Assembly: GCA_963837365.1 (NCBI GenBank)
Contig: CAWIMW010000002.1
Span: forward strand, 124,001 to 188,000
Reading direction: 5' to 3'
Length of the DNA: 64,000 bases
From: CAWBXL01 sp963837365
Lineage (GTDB): Bacteria > Acidobacteriota > Terriglobia > Terriglobales > Acidobacteriaceae
Shown: positions 53,779 to 62,593 of the stretch, one piece after another
Numbering within the stretch: the first letter of the stretch is position 1
Layout of the letters: every line of letters starts with the position of its first letter
Position numbers and translations under genes: made by a program
Notes under the pieces: generated by a model
Told to the model about the DNA's origin: nothing
Seen by the model: the letters and a program-made list of their open reading frames with translations, nothing else
Databases searched by the model: none

Positions 53779-55176
53779 TTGAGCCTTTCTGAACGTTTCA
53801 ACGAAATCCGCACCGGCTTTGAACGGCCCTTCTGGGTCGCCAACATTACTGAGATTTTCGAGCGGCTTTCCTACTATGGGGCGTTTGCTTCGCTGGCTGT
53901 ATATCTGCAAGAGCACCTCAATTTCTCGACTGAACAAACGGGCACGCTGACCGGCATTTTTGGCGGGATGGTTTGGTTCCTCGCCATCTTCGGTGGAGCA
54001 GCGGCGGACCGGCTGGGCTTTCGGCGGGCGCTATCGCTGGCGTATCTCATCCTGTCAGCCGCCTATTTCCTGATCGGGTCCATCGCAGCGCCCTGGCTGG
54101 CCCCGGCGCGCAATGCTGTGCCGCTGTTACTGTTTGTGGGATTTATCCTCTTCCTGCCGGCGCTAGGTATTTCGCTGGTGAAACCTTGCGTGGTGGGGAC
54201 TACCGCACGGGCCTCGAAAGAAAACGTTCGCTCCATCGGCTATTCGATTTACTACACCATGGTCAACATCGGCGGCGCACTGGGGCCATTCCTGGCGTCG
54301 CTTGCGCATCGCCATTTAGGGGTGGAAAAGGTTTATCCCCTGGCGGCGATCAGTGTCTTTGCCATGTTTTTTGTGGTCTTGCTTTTCTTTCGTGAGCCAC
54401 GGAAGGCTGGCGATGCGCCGCCGCCGTCAATCGCAACTGTGGCGCGCAATTTTTGCGTGGTCGTAGGCAAGGCATGGCTGGTCTTGCCAGTGATAGGAAT
54501 TGCTTTGCTGCTACGGGTTCTGATGTTCCTCTATCCGATCGCCGTACCCTGGTGGATCTGGGTTGGCTTACTGGCATTGGTGCTCGCTGGGATCAGCCGC
54601 TTCATGTGGTTCCTGGTTTTGTTCACAGGATATTGGGTGGTGTTCTGGCAGCAGTACATCAGTCTGCCGGGCTTTCTTCATGGGTATGTCAATCCCAAAG
54701 CCGACATCGAGATGATCCTGGTCACCGATGGAGCGACCGTGATCTGTCTCACCCTGCTGGTGAATTTCCTGATCCGGAAGATTCCCGCATTTCAGGCCGT
54801 GATCCTGGGGACATTGATTACGTCTGTCGCCTGGTTGATTCTGGCCTTCTGGCCGAGCGTTTGGGGGGCGGTCTTCTCTCTCTTTGTTTTGGCATTGGGC
54901 GAGATCACACAGCAACCACGTTACTACGAATACATTTCGCGCCTGGCGCCTCCGGGCCAACAGGGAACATACATGGGCTTTGCCTTTCTGCCGATCGGGA
55001 TTGGATCGTTGATTGGCGGATGGTTCGGGGGGACGCTGCTGCATCACTTCGGCGAAGTCACCCACCAGCCGGGACGGATGTGGTGGGTTGTGACAGGGTT
55101 AGGAATCGCGACCACCGCAGCGTTATGGGTTTATGACAGGATTTTGAAACCTGTGACAGTCGCTGCTGAGAAATAA
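53779..55176 (+). CDS. POT/PTR-like MFS transporter
   Basis: A 465-residue membrane protein with about 12 helices. The first segment (PFWVANITEIFERLSYYGAF) has the ExxER-like signature of proton-coupled oligopeptide transporters, and GGAAADRLGFRRALSLAYL is the MFS loop after helix 2. Substrate: di- or tripeptides or related solutes. TTG at 53779 is chosen because GGAG lies five bases upstream and the ATG at 53731 would be read through a hairpin repeat; 53731 remains possible. It is followed two bases later by an AlkD-like gene, so an operon is likely. Confidence 0.85.
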   Translation: MSLSERFNEIRTGFERPFWVANITEIFERLSYYGAFASLAVYLQEHLNFSTEQTGTLTGIFGGMVWFLAIFGGAAADRLGFRRALSLAYLILSAAYFLIGSIAAPWLAPARNAVPLLLFVGFILFLPALGISLVKPCVVGTTARASKENVRSIGYSIYYTMVNIGGALGPFLASLAHRHLGVEKVYPLAAISVFAMFFVVLLFFREPRKAGDAPPPSIATVARNFCVVVGKAWLVLPVIGIALLLRVLMFLYPIAVPWWIWVGLLALVLAGISRFMWFLVLFTGYWVVFWQQYISLPGFLHGYVNPKADIEMILVTDGATVICLTLLVNFLIRKIPAFQAVILGTLITSVAWLILAFWPSVWGAVFSLFVLALGEITQQPRYYEYISRLAPPGQQGTYMGFAFLPIGIGSLIGGWFGGTLLHHFGEVTHQPGRMWWVVTGLGIATTAALWVYDRILKPVTVAAEK

Positions 55177-55178
55177 TT

Positions 55179-55904
55179 GTGCGCCGGAAGAGCACGCCCG
55201 CTTCAATTGCTCGTCAGATACGCCAGATGCTGCAAGATGGCGGCTCTGCCGAGCATGCCAAGGGTGTGCAGTGGTTCTTCAAAGAGGAAGTTCAATCGTA
55301 CGGCTGGTACACGGCTGCACTTCGGCGCGAGGCGGCAAAACAGCGCAACATTATTCTCCAAGAGCATGGGCTGGACTTTCTCTTAGAAGTCGCGGACGGA
55401 TTGTTCACAGGTGAAGTACTGGAGGAGAAGAACTTTGCCGTCTGCCTGCTGGAGAAGCTTCCCGAGAAATTCGGTGATGCCGAGTTCCGGCTGCTGGAAT
55501 CGTGGCTGCCGCGAATTTCCACCTGGGCTGATCATGATGCGCTCGTCTATTACCTGATCGGGCCGATGGTGGTGATGAAACCGTCACGCATTACATCGGT
55601 CTTCCGCTGGGCGAAGTCCCGGCACCGCTGGCACCGCCGGGCAGCGTGTGTGGCTTTGATTCCCGGAACGCAGCGGAGGATGTTTTTCCCGGAGATTGTC
55701 CGGTTGGCGAATCTTCTTTTGCAGGACGAAGATGACATGGTGCGCAAAGGCCTGGGCTGGCTGCTGCGAGTGACAGCCAAGGTGGATGCTAAGCGGACTG
55801 TGCCTTATTTGATGAAAATTCGCGGCAGGGCGCCTCGTTTAGTTCTGCGTACGGCTTGTGAGACTTTGCCGGGGACTACCAGGAAGAAGATATTGCAGAC
55901 CTGA
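55179..55904 (+). CDS. AlkD-like DNA alkylation repair protein
   Basis: A 241-residue all-helical HEAT-repeat protein of the DNA alkylation repair (AlkC/AlkD) type. Landmarks are GVQWFFKEEVQSYGWYTAAL near the N-terminus, LESWLPRISTWADHDAL in the middle (the family W-x-x-x-D catalytic region) and RKGLGWLLRVTAKVDAKRTVPYL toward the C-terminus. It would remove bulky or positively charged alkyl bases. The start is GTG, two bases after the stop of the transporter gene. The active residues cannot be confirmed without alignment. Confidence 0.8.
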   Translation: MRRKSTPASIARQIRQMLQDGGSAEHAKGVQWFFKEEVQSYGWYTAALRREAAKQRNIILQEHGLDFLLEVADGLFTGEVLEEKNFAVCLLEKLPEKFGDAEFRLLESWLPRISTWADHDALVYYLIGPMVVMKPSRITSVFRWAKSRHRWHRRAACVALIPGTQRRMFFPEIVRLANLLLQDEDDMVRKGLGWLLRVTAKVDAKRTVPYLMKIRGRAPRLVLRTACETLPGTTRKKILQT

Positions 55905-55934
55905 ACCCTTGCCGGCTTCGCTTGGCTCGGGGCA

Positions 55935-55960
55935 GACGGGCGAGGCGCCCGTCTCCACAC
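55935..55960. repeat. Hairpin repeat, CCCGTCTCCACAC type
   Basis: GACGGGC-GAGGC-GCCCGTC followed by TCCACAC, 31 bases after the AlkD-like stop codon. Related to 48900-48922. Confidence 0.5.
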
Positions 55961-56016
55961 AACCCATCTCCCACACATACCAGGCCTGCACAAGCTGTTA
56001 GAATAGCCAATTGCCC

Positions 56017-57183
56017 ATGGACCTCCCTGCCATACAGGCTGCATTGCGCGAGCGCAACATCGACGGCTGGCTGTTCTACGATCATCACCATCGCGATCCA
56101 ATTGCTTACCGCGTGCTTGGGTTGCCACAAAACTCGATGGTCACCCGGCGCTGGTTCTACCTGATTCCCGCCGAAGGGGAGCCGGTGAAACTGGTCCACA
56201 AGATTGAGGCCGGGCACCTTGATTCCCTGCCCGGCAGCAAGATGCAATACGCCGGCTGGCAGGAACTATTTGAAAACATCAAGGTGATGTTGAAGGACTA
56301 CCGCGACATCGCCATGCAGTACTCGCCCAACAATTTAGTTTTCACAATTTCGCTGGTGGATGGCGGCACGCTGGAGCTGATTCGAGGCCTGGGGAAAAAT
56401 GTGATCAGTTCGGGCGACCTGGTGGCCCAGTTTGAATCCACTTTGACCGAGGCACAGATCCACTCGCATTTTGCCGCGCGCGATTCGATTGACGCGATTA
56501 CCGCCGCCGCCTTCAAAGAAATTGGCAGCCGGGTCCGCAATGGCGGCACCACCGAACACAAAATTCAGCAGTGGATCCTGGAAGCTTTCAAGCGGGAAAA
56601 TTTGGTCACCGACGATCCTCCGGTAGTGGCGGTGAACACGAACAGCGGCAATCCGCATTATGAGCCACGGGCTGAAGCTTCTTTGCCGATCCGAAAAGGC
56701 GACTTCGTTCTGCTCGACATCTGGGGCAAGAAAAATACACCGGGCTCGATGTACTACGACATCACCTGGACCGGCCATATCGGCGATACACCTTCGCAGA
56801 AGTTGCAGGAGGTATTCACAATCGTGCGCGATGCACGAGATATGGGTATCAAAACAGTGATCGATGCCGTCAATGCCGCTCGCCCCATCGCCGGCTGGGA
56901 GGTCGATCGGGCCACGCGTAATTACATCAAAAGTGCGGGGTACGGCGATTATTTCATCCATCGGACGGGCCATTCGATCGCGTCCGATATCCACGCCAAC
57001 GGCGCCAACATGGACGATTTGGAAATTCATGATGAACGCCGTATTTTGCCCAATTCATGCTTTTCCATCGAACCCGGCGTTTACCTTCCCGAATTCGGGG
57101 TGCGTAGCGAAGTAGATGTGCTGGTGCGGCCCAACTTGGCTGAAGTTACTGGTAAAATTCAACGTGAGCTTGTGATTATCTGA
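56017..57183 (+). CDS. M24-family Xaa-Pro peptidase
   Basis: A 388-residue dimetal peptidase of family M24. A creatinase-like N-terminal domain (about 1-150) begins LPAIQAALRERNIDGWLFYD. The C-terminal pita-bread domain shows the metal ligands in LLDIWGKK (Asp), YDITW (Asp), HRTGHSI (His), SIEPGVYL (Glu) and GVRSEVDVLV (Glu). It cleaves Xaa-Pro dipeptides or N-terminal Xaa-Pro bonds. ATG 56017 preferred over TTG 56011; no good ribosome-binding site. The next gene starts at the base after its stop. Confidence 0.92.
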   Translation: MDLPAIQAALRERNIDGWLFYDHHHRDPIAYRVLGLPQNSMVTRRWFYLIPAEGEPVKLVHKIEAGHLDSLPGSKMQYAGWQELFENIKVMLKDYRDIAMQYSPNNLVFTISLVDGGTLELIRGLGKNVISSGDLVAQFESTLTEAQIHSHFAARDSIDAITAAAFKEIGSRVRNGGTTEHKIQQWILEAFKRENLVTDDPPVVAVNTNSGNPHYEPRAEASLPIRKGDFVLLDIWGKKNTPGSMYYDITWTGHIGDTPSQKLQEVFTIVRDARDMGIKTVIDAVNAARPIAGWEVDRATRNYIKSAGYGDYFIHRTGHSIASDIHANGANMDDLEIHDERRILPNSCFSIEPGVYLPEFGVRSEVDVLVRPNLAEVTGKIQRELVII

Positions 57184-57606
57184 ATGGCGAATTCATCGGA
57201 CGAAAAGAAGAAAACTACTGTTCCACCTAAAGCACCAATCACAACCATTTCGGTCGTCGCCCCGGCGATTGGCTGGTTGATCCCGGGGGCCGGGCATCTG
57301 ATCCAAAAGCGCTGGGTCCGTGGCACACTGCTTTTGGTATCCATCGCGGTCATGTTCCTGTTGGGCGTGCTGATGGACGGCCACGTCTACAAACCGAATG
57401 GTGGAGATATTCTTGACATCCTCGGCTTCGTGGGCGATCTGGGAGCCGGGGCCCTCTACATTGTGGCACGCGTTATGGGAGTTGGAGATAGCGCGAGCGC
57501 GCACGTCACGGCCGACTACGGTAAAGTTTTTATCATCGTGGCTGGCCTGCTGAATTTCATCAGCGTGGCGGACGCGTATCACATCGCGATTGGAAAGAAA
57601 GCATGA
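57184..57606 (+). CDS. Membrane protein of unknown function (140 aa)
   Basis: A 140-residue protein with a polar N-terminus and three or four hydrophobic segments (about residues 22-40, 46-62, 77-95 and 113-132). IGWLIPGAGHLIQKRWVRG resembles small bacterial membrane-protein families often written as a DUF in this phylum; no function known. It begins immediately after the M24 stop codon and overlaps the next gene by four bases (ATGA), so the three genes form an operon. Confidence 0.8.
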   Translation: MANSSDEKKKTTVPPKAPITTISVVAPAIGWLIPGAGHLIQKRWVRGTLLLVSIAVMFLLGVLMDGHVYKPNGGDILDILGFVGDLGAGALYIVARVMGVGDSASAHVTADYGKVFIIVAGLLNFISVADAYHIAIGKKA

Positions 57607-57785
57607 GCCTGGAACTTTCCCACTTCAGTGCGGCGGTATTGTTTGCAGCGTTCGCCTCGGTGGTGTTCGGAATCACACAACGCTCCGGTACGCGGGAACA
57701 GTTGCGATATGGCTTATATTGCTTTGCCATGTTTGTCGGCGGAGTAATTGTGGCCGGTTGGGCAATGTGGCTGTTGCGGCACTAG
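57603..57785 (+). CDS. Small membrane protein (60 aa)
   Basis: Sixty residues with two hydrophobic segments (about residues 6-23 and 37-57) joined by TQRSGTREQLRYG. Its ATG overlaps the stop of the preceding gene by four bases, which strongly supports translation. Family not recognised. A partnership with the preceding membrane protein is plausible. Confidence 0.75.
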   Translation: MSLELSHFSAAVLFAAFASVVFGITQRSGTREQLRYGLYCFAMFVGGVIVAGWAMWLLRH

Positions 57786-57788
57786 AAG

Positions 57789-58733
57789 CTATCCCTCCCA
57801 CACGAACGCATCAAATACTCTCTTCTTCTCAAATCCCAGGCGGAGATAGAGCTCTACGGCCCGGGAATTGGCCTCGGTCACAGTCAGCGACAACAGCACA
57901 AACTTCCTCTGGCACAGATTCGTTCTGGTTGCCGCCAGTAAAGACTCTCCAATGCCATGCAGTCGGTATTCAGGAAGCACACAGACTTGGGTAACATGTC
58001 CCACTTCAGTGCCGACTTTCGAGCACAGAATTAACCCAATCAGGCTGCGGGATGGCTTGTGGATAGCTACAAAGGACGACTCAGCATCAAATGTTCCGCA
58101 GCCGGGGAAACGGACAATGTTATTCAGAAAGCGAAGCGATCCGCTCAGGCTGCGGTACTGGTCGTTGATCTGCGCATCCACGTGGCCGCGATAGGCGGTA
58201 GTGATTACGGCAGCCGCGGCTTGATAATCGTGCTCTGCCCAACGGCGAATCTCAATTTCTGCGGTCATCTTGGATGGACGTGTGTTTGCGACGCTCAGGG
58301 GCAGCGTCATGAACAGTCGCGCGTGGCGCTGGAAGCCTTGTTCAACGAAGGGTCGTGCCACAGCTCCGGTCAGGTGCATCAATAACTGGGCCTCGATTCG
58401 CTGGATACCGGGCGATTGTTGCAGGGTCTCGATCACATGGGTGAGAAGACGTTCTTCTACCTGATGCGTGTCCTCTTTGCGGCCACCATTGGCGACATAG
58501 AGGTCCCCTATTACTCCCTTACTGCTTTCGTAAACAAAGAACGCATAGCCGACAATCCGCCCGCGTTCAACCGCCGCGTATCCCGGAAGAATTTTGGAAT
58601 CCACGTAGCGCAGGATCATTGCCGCCGAGCCGCTGTAGTCCCAGCAGAGCTGGCCTGACCACACCTCGGTCTCATCATCCAGCAAGGGACGAAGGTCCGC
58701 CGAAGTAAAGTGCCTTAGGTCGAGAATCTCCAA
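57789..58733 (-). CDS. Tandem GNAT acetyltransferase
   Basis: A 314-residue protein with two GNAT-like halves. The first (about 1-150: YAAVERGRIVGYAFFVYES) is degenerate; the second (about 160-310) keeps the acetyl-CoA motif region VCVLPEYRLHGIGESLLAA and the C-terminal LRLGFEKKRVF. Substrate unknown. TTG at 58733 (GGAG five bases upstream) is preferred because the family-like start LEILDLRHF follows it; the ATG at 58823 would add about 30 residues with no fold character. It is the last gene of the minus-strand run and may be separately transcribed (117-base gap). Confidence 0.78.
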   Translation of the reverse strand: MEILDLRHFTSADLRPLLDDETEVWSGQLCWDYSGSAAMILRYVDSKILPGYAAVERGRIVGYAFFVYESSKGVIGDLYVANGGRKEDTHQVEERLLTHVIETLQQSPGIQRIEAQLLMHLTGAVARPFVEQGFQRHARLFMTLPLSVANTRPSKMTAEIEIRRWAEHDYQAAAAVITTAYRGHVDAQINDQYRSLSGSLRFLNNIVRFPGCGTFDAESSFVAIHKPSRSLIGLILCSKVGTEVGHVTQVCVLPEYRLHGIGESLLAATRTNLCQRKFVLLSLTVTEANSRAVELYLRLGFEKKRVFDAFVWEG

Positions 58734-58849
58734 CGAGGCTCCAGAGCTTAGGATGCAACCCAGCTGCCGGCAAAATGAACGGCCGCGAATGCGAGTGTAG
58801 TGCTTCGATCTAGGAGCAGGCAAACGGCAAGAATACGGAGAGGCAACAG

Positions 58850-60511
58850 CTACATCGAAGGCATGTGTCCCATGGACATGCCCGGAGATGAGACCCAGAA
58901 ATAGTCCAGGCCTTGCGCCTGGTCGCTGCCCAGATAAGAGACCCGGCGGCCAGGGAGTTTGTCATTGATCAGCGAGAGGGGGACAGAGTGCAGAACAACC
59001 AGGAGATGTTCTCCAGCCGGAGTTTCACCTGCCTCGTACCGGGCGATGGGCTGGTTGCGATAGAAGTGCAAACCATATTCAGTTTCCCGGCGAACTTGAT
59101 AGACCGCGGTGGGCAGCGACTGACGATCGATGGAATTAAGGGCAAAACTCAGAGGCCGCGCAGAAAAGCGGGCATCCAGAAAACGCGCATCCAGACGCAA
59201 GACTGCGGCAATCGCCAGAATCACTGGTATGAGCGTCACAAAGCGCAGTAAGCGCAAGCCGGATCGAAGGAGCAGAGTCACGCCGATTGCGAGTGCCAGT
59301 ACAGCGGTCAGGGCGAGCGCGAGGACAGTGGCCCGATTCCATGTCAACCGATGCTGCAAAACAATAAATTGGAGCAGCAACGCGGGAAGCAGCAATGATG
59401 CTGAAGTCAGGGAATGCAGCACCACCAACAAGCCCCCGGCCTTCTTGTTTGCTTGAGCACAATGACGCACATACTCAGCGAGCAATAGAGTTCCGGCGGG
59501 AAGCGCGGGAAGGATGTATCCCGGCAGCTTGGATTTGGAAAGAGAGAAAAACAACACCGGCAATAGCAGCCAAATTAGCAGGAAAACATCGAAAGCATCT
59601 TCTGATTTACTGCCAGCTCCCTTTTCCCGCCACCCGGCACGGACATTCTCAAACAGCGCCGTGATGGCAACCATCGTCCACGGAAGCAATCCAATGATCA
59701 CGACCAGCAGATAAAACCAAATCGGTTGAGGATGGTGGTAACGATTGGTACCGAAGCGCGAAAAATTGTGTTCCAGAATGAACACGCGAAAGAATTCCGG
59801 ATTACGTAATTGAACCGCGGTGTACCAGGGCCCTGCTACGCATAAGAAGATCAGAATGCCTGGGACCCACAGTGTCTTGGTAACAATTCCCAAATTCTTC
59901 CTTGCCGCGGCAAAGGCCACTATGACCACAACGGCTAAAAATGATGCAATGGGACCTTTCGCCAATGTGCCTAGAGCGATAAATGCATAGAAGATGGCCA
60001 GGTAGGATTTACGGCCGCATTCGTGCCATGCATACCAGGCAAGCAAGGCAATGGCAAAGGTGGATGCTAACGGCATGTCCATCGAAGCGGCGCGCGCAAA
60101 ACCGATGATTCCCACAGCGGATGCCGTGATGAGCGCGCCATCCAGTTGAGACCCGGGTCTAAAGCGGCGCAGGAAAAGAAACAACACCACCACCATGAGG
60201 GTCGCATCCACCGCTGACGGCAGGCGAGCGGCCCAGTCACTTACTCCAAATACTTTGTAGGACAGCATGGCTTGCCAATAATAGAGAATTGGTTTTTCCA
60301 GCCAAGGCTGGCCGCCGAGTGTTGGCGTAATCCAATCATGCCGTGCCAACATCTCGCGCGCGACTTGGGCATAGCGTGGTTCGTCCGCACCCAGCAAACC
60401 GAAATAGGAGAGTCCGAAGAAAAAGAGGAAACCACAAAAACCAGCGAGCAGAAGCCAGTCAGCCCAGGAACGAGAATTCGAAGACAGCGAATGATTCTCG
60501 AGATCGGTCAA
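58850..60511 (-). CDS. ArnT-like glycosyltransferase (GT39/GT83 type)
   Basis: A 553-residue membrane protein with about 11-12 hydrophobic segments. The first periplasmic loop contains the catalytic-type motif GADEPRYAQVAREML, followed by GQPWLEKPILYYWQAM, both typical of ArnT/PMT-like enzymes that move a sugar from a polyprenyl phosphate to a lipid or protein. The C-terminal 90 residues form a soluble periplasmic domain (RQSLPTAVYQVRRETEYGL). The start overlaps the stop of the preceding small membrane-protein gene by four bases. The sugar acceptor (lipid A or protein) is unknown. Confidence 0.88.
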   Translation of the reverse strand: MTDLENHSLSSNSRSWADWLLLAGFCGFLFFFGLSYFGLLGADEPRYAQVAREMLARHDWITPTLGGQPWLEKPILYYWQAMLSYKVFGVSDWAARLPSAVDATLMVVVLFLFLRRFRPGSQLDGALITASAVGIIGFARAASMDMPLASTFAIALLAWYAWHECGRKSYLAIFYAFIALGTLAKGPIASFLAVVVIVAFAAARKNLGIVTKTLWVPGILIFLCVAGPWYTAVQLRNPEFFRVFILEHNFSRFGTNRYHHPQPIWFYLLVVIIGLLPWTMVAITALFENVRAGWREKGAGSKSEDAFDVFLLIWLLLPVLFFSLSKSKLPGYILPALPAGTLLLAEYVRHCAQANKKAGGLLVVLHSLTSASLLLPALLLQFIVLQHRLTWNRATVLALALTAVLALAIGVTLLLRSGLRLLRFVTLIPVILAIAAVLRLDARFLDARFSARPLSFALNSIDRQSLPTAVYQVRRETEYGLHFYRNQPIARYEAGETPAGEHLLVVLHSVPLSLINDKLPGRRVSYLGSDQAQGLDYFWVSSPGMSMGHMPSM

Positions 60512-60756
60512 GCCGTTTTCGCTCCTCGCAGCAAGGCATAAATGCTGATGAGCGCCCAGACGCTCTCCAGGACCACGAAGCCGATCTGGAAGGGATGGAA
60601 CGCAATATAAGCCAATATTCCAGAACCAACGGCGTTGAGGATGTTATAGCCGGCTTTGCGCGGATCAATCCACTTCATCTGGTGACCTGCATAGGCAAAC
60701 AAGATGAGCACTGCGCCGACAAACGAAGCGATTTGCCGCACAAGAGAGATGTCCAT
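60508..60756 (-). CDS. Small membrane protein (82 aa), coupled to the glycosyltransferase
   Basis: Eighty-two residues with three hydrophobic segments; ILFAYAGHQMKWIDPRKAGYN and the following LNAVGSGILAY are typical of a small bacterial membrane-protein family (CBU_0592-like, from memory). It overlaps the glycosyltransferase start by four bases and follows nrnA by nine bases, so lies in the same operon. Function unknown. Confidence 0.8.
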   Translation of the reverse strand: MDISLVRQIASFVGAVLILFAYAGHQMKWIDPRKAGYNILNAVGSGILAYIAFHPFQIGFVVLESVWALISIYALLRGAKTA

Positions 60757-60765
60757 ATGGAAAAC

Positions 60766-61713
60766 CTATTTTACGGAAGGATGCTGCCGAAGTTTCGCGA
60801 GAATAAGCTGCACCGCCGCTGCCAAGGGGCCGTCGACGGAGCAACCGCTGGCGCACGCGTGGCCGCCGCCGCCGAATGATTCCGCGACCGCGGCAACATT
60901 CAACTCGCCTTTGCTGCGCAGGCTGACCCGGTAACGGCCGTCGGGAAGCTCGCGGAAGAAGGCCGCTACTTGAACATCCTGAATGGCAAGTGCGTAGTTC
61001 ACCAGGCCCTCGCAGTCTTCTTCCTTGGCCTGGGCTTTTTCCATCTGTTCGTGGGTGACCCAAATCCATGCCAGATGGTCTTCGCGCTGAAGATTGGACA
61101 GCGCCGCGCCGAGCAAGCGCATCTTGGCGGTCGAATGCGCAAAGTAGACACTGCGGGCACACTTCGCTGGATCGGCTCCAGCCAGCACCAATTCGCGGGC
61201 AAGAGTAAACGTGTTTTCGTTTGTGCCTTCAAACATGAATGAGCCGGTGTCCGTGAGCAGGGCGGTATACAGGCAGGTGGCAATTCCCGGAGAAATCTTC
61301 ACTCCTGCCTCCCGCGCCAGGCGATAAACGAGTTCCGCCGTCGCCACCGCATTGGGATCAATCCAGTTCACGTGCGCGAAAGGCTTACCGCTCTGATGAT
61401 GATCAATGCTGATGAGAAACTTGTTGTCGAGTCCCGCAAGGCGAGTACGCTGAATGCTGTCGCACTCCAGAATGATGGCTGCCTGGTAATCCCCATTTAC
61501 CCTGTCAGCTTGTACGACCGAATCGGCAAACGGCAGGGGACGATAGATACGCGGCACGCCATCGCGAAACACTACATCCGCCTGCTTGCCCATGGAACGC
61601 AGAATCTGACAGCAGGCAAGGGCCGAGCCTATGGCATCGCCATCTGGACGCGCGTGCGAGGTAAGTAGAAACTTGTCCCGCTGCTCGATATGTTTTAGTA
61701 CTGCTCGCAACAT
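60766..61713 (-). CDS. nrnA: NrnA-type DHH phosphoesterase (nanoRNase/pAp phosphatase)
   Basis: A 315-residue DHH/DHHA1 phosphoesterase that degrades very short RNAs and dephosphorylates pAp. Visible motifs: SHARPDGDAIGSA (about residue 20), ECDS (about 90), SIDHHQSG (DHH, about 107) and the C-terminal DHHA1 signature GGGGHACASGC. ATG 61713 is used; an in-frame TTG at 61722 is less likely. It lies 18 bases downstream of rbfA, the usual place for this gene in the infB cluster. Confidence 0.93.
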   Translation of the reverse strand: MLRAVLKHIEQRDKFLLTSHARPDGDAIGSALACCQILRSMGKQADVVFRDGVPRIYRPLPFADSVVQADRVNGDYQAAIILECDSIQRTRLAGLDNKFLISIDHHQSGKPFAHVNWIDPNAVATAELVYRLAREAGVKISPGIATCLYTALLTDTGSFMFEGTNENTFTLARELVLAGADPAKCARSVYFAHSTAKMRLLGAALSNLQREDHLAWIWVTHEQMEKAQAKEEDCEGLVNYALAIQDVQVAAFFRELPDGRYRVSLRSKGELNVAAVAESFGGGGHACASGCSVDGPLAAAVQLILAKLRQHPSVK

Positions 61714-61731
61714 GAGTATCAACTTCGCGCG

Positions 61732-62097
61732 CTATTTCTTGCTTTTCCTGTTGGTGCGCTTTAACAACTCATCAATCCGGGTGCCGTACTGATGAGACAG
61801 ATCAAGTTGAAAATATAGTTCTGGAGGACGTCGCAAACGCAAATTTCCTGCCACCTCGCGGCGCACAAATCCTACCGCAGCCGTAAGTCCCTCCAGGGAG
61901 CGGTTTGCCTCTTCTTCATTTCCATCGACCGAGACATACACCCGCGCCGAACGCGAGTCATCGGCCAACTCCACAGAGGTAACGCTCACCAGGCCAATGC
62001 GAGGATCGCCGAGTTCTCCCTCGACGATGGTCTCGATCTCCTCGCGCAGGGCTTCCCCTAAACGCTCCCGATGATATTTTGCCCCCCGCTTTTCCAC
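61732..62097 (-). CDS. rbfA: Ribosome-binding factor A
   Basis: A 121-residue KH-like protein for 16S rRNA and 30S maturation. Family landmarks: ERLGEALREEIETIVEGEL at the N-terminus, PRIGLVSVTSVELADDSRSA in the middle and RRPPELYFQLDLS toward the end. It lies downstream of infB and the DUF503 gene, the normal order. The C-terminal tail is basic (RTNRKSKK). Confidence 0.94.
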   Translation of the reverse strand: MEKRGAKYHRERLGEALREEIETIVEGELGDPRIGLVSVTSVELADDSRSARVYVSVDGNEEEANRSLEGLTAAVGFVRREVAGNLRLRRPPELYFQLDLSHQYGTRIDELLKRTNRKSKK

Positions 62098-62240
62098 GCC
62101 AACCTCTTGGGTAAAACGAATGAGAATATCAGAAAACGGGCCGAAATGCTGGTTATTTTGGCCGGTCGTCCGTCCTTACACAATACGGCAGGAAAATAGC
62201 AGTTTGCAGTTCTCGGTTCTCGGTTCTCGGTTCTCGGTTC
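62098..62240. other. Spacer between rbfA and the DUF503 gene
   Basis: A 143-base spacer that includes most of the TTCTCGG tandem repeat. No gene seen. Confidence 0.4.
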
Positions 62241-62244
62241 TCAG
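62210..62244. repeat. Heptamer tandem repeat TTCTCGG x5
   Basis: Four copies of TTCTCGG and a fifth ending TTCTCAG in direct order. The last copy runs into the stop codon of the DUF503 gene. A looser relative lies at about 44190-44215 (GTTCCCGG units) after the TonB-like gene. Confidence 0.75.
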
Positions 62245-62528
62245 AGATAATCGACGAACGAATCGGTTATATCGGCGCCGCCGTTATTGGCAATGCGCAT
62301 AGCCTGGCGCTCTACGTTTTTCATCAGGCCATCAAGATAGTCGCGGGAATCGGAAACACTGACCACCCCTATCGTGGCCTGGTTCCATAAATTGGATGGA
62401 CTAAGTTCGGCAACAGCAACGTTGAAGTGCGCGCGAAGCTTGTCTTTGACACTGCGAACCACCTGGCGTTTGTCTTTCAGGGACTGGGCGGCTTCAATAC
62501 GAAGTTCCAGAGTAAGAAAAGCAATCAT
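62241..62528 (-). CDS. DUF503 (YlxP-like) protein
   Basis: A 95-residue protein of the small DUF503/YlxP family (LTLELRIEAAQSLKDKRQVV at the N-terminus, FNVAVAELSPSNLWNQATIG in the middle), which normally sits between infB and rbfA, as here. A ribosome-related role has been suggested for the family from this position. ATG 62528 is chosen; an in-frame start at 62561 falls in a repeat-like spacer. Confidence 0.9.
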   Translation of the reverse strand: MIAFLTLELRIEAAQSLKDKRQVVRSVKDKLRAHFNVAVAELSPSNLWNQATIGVVSVSDSRDYLDGLMKNVERQAMRIANNGGADITDSFVDYL

Positions 62529-62593
62529 AGTGGCTCGTAGCCAGTGGCTAGTGGCCAGCAAAACCAGATCTAGCCACTAATCAGCAGCCACTT
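62529..62593. repeat. Short degenerate repeat, GTAGCCAGTGGCTAGTGGC type
   Basis: The spacer between infB and the DUF503 gene contains AGCCAGTGGCTAGTGGCCAG and, after a gap, TAGCCACTAATCAGCAGCCA in inverted form. It is probably an intergenic repeat that could form a hairpin at the end of infB. Confidence 0.4.
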
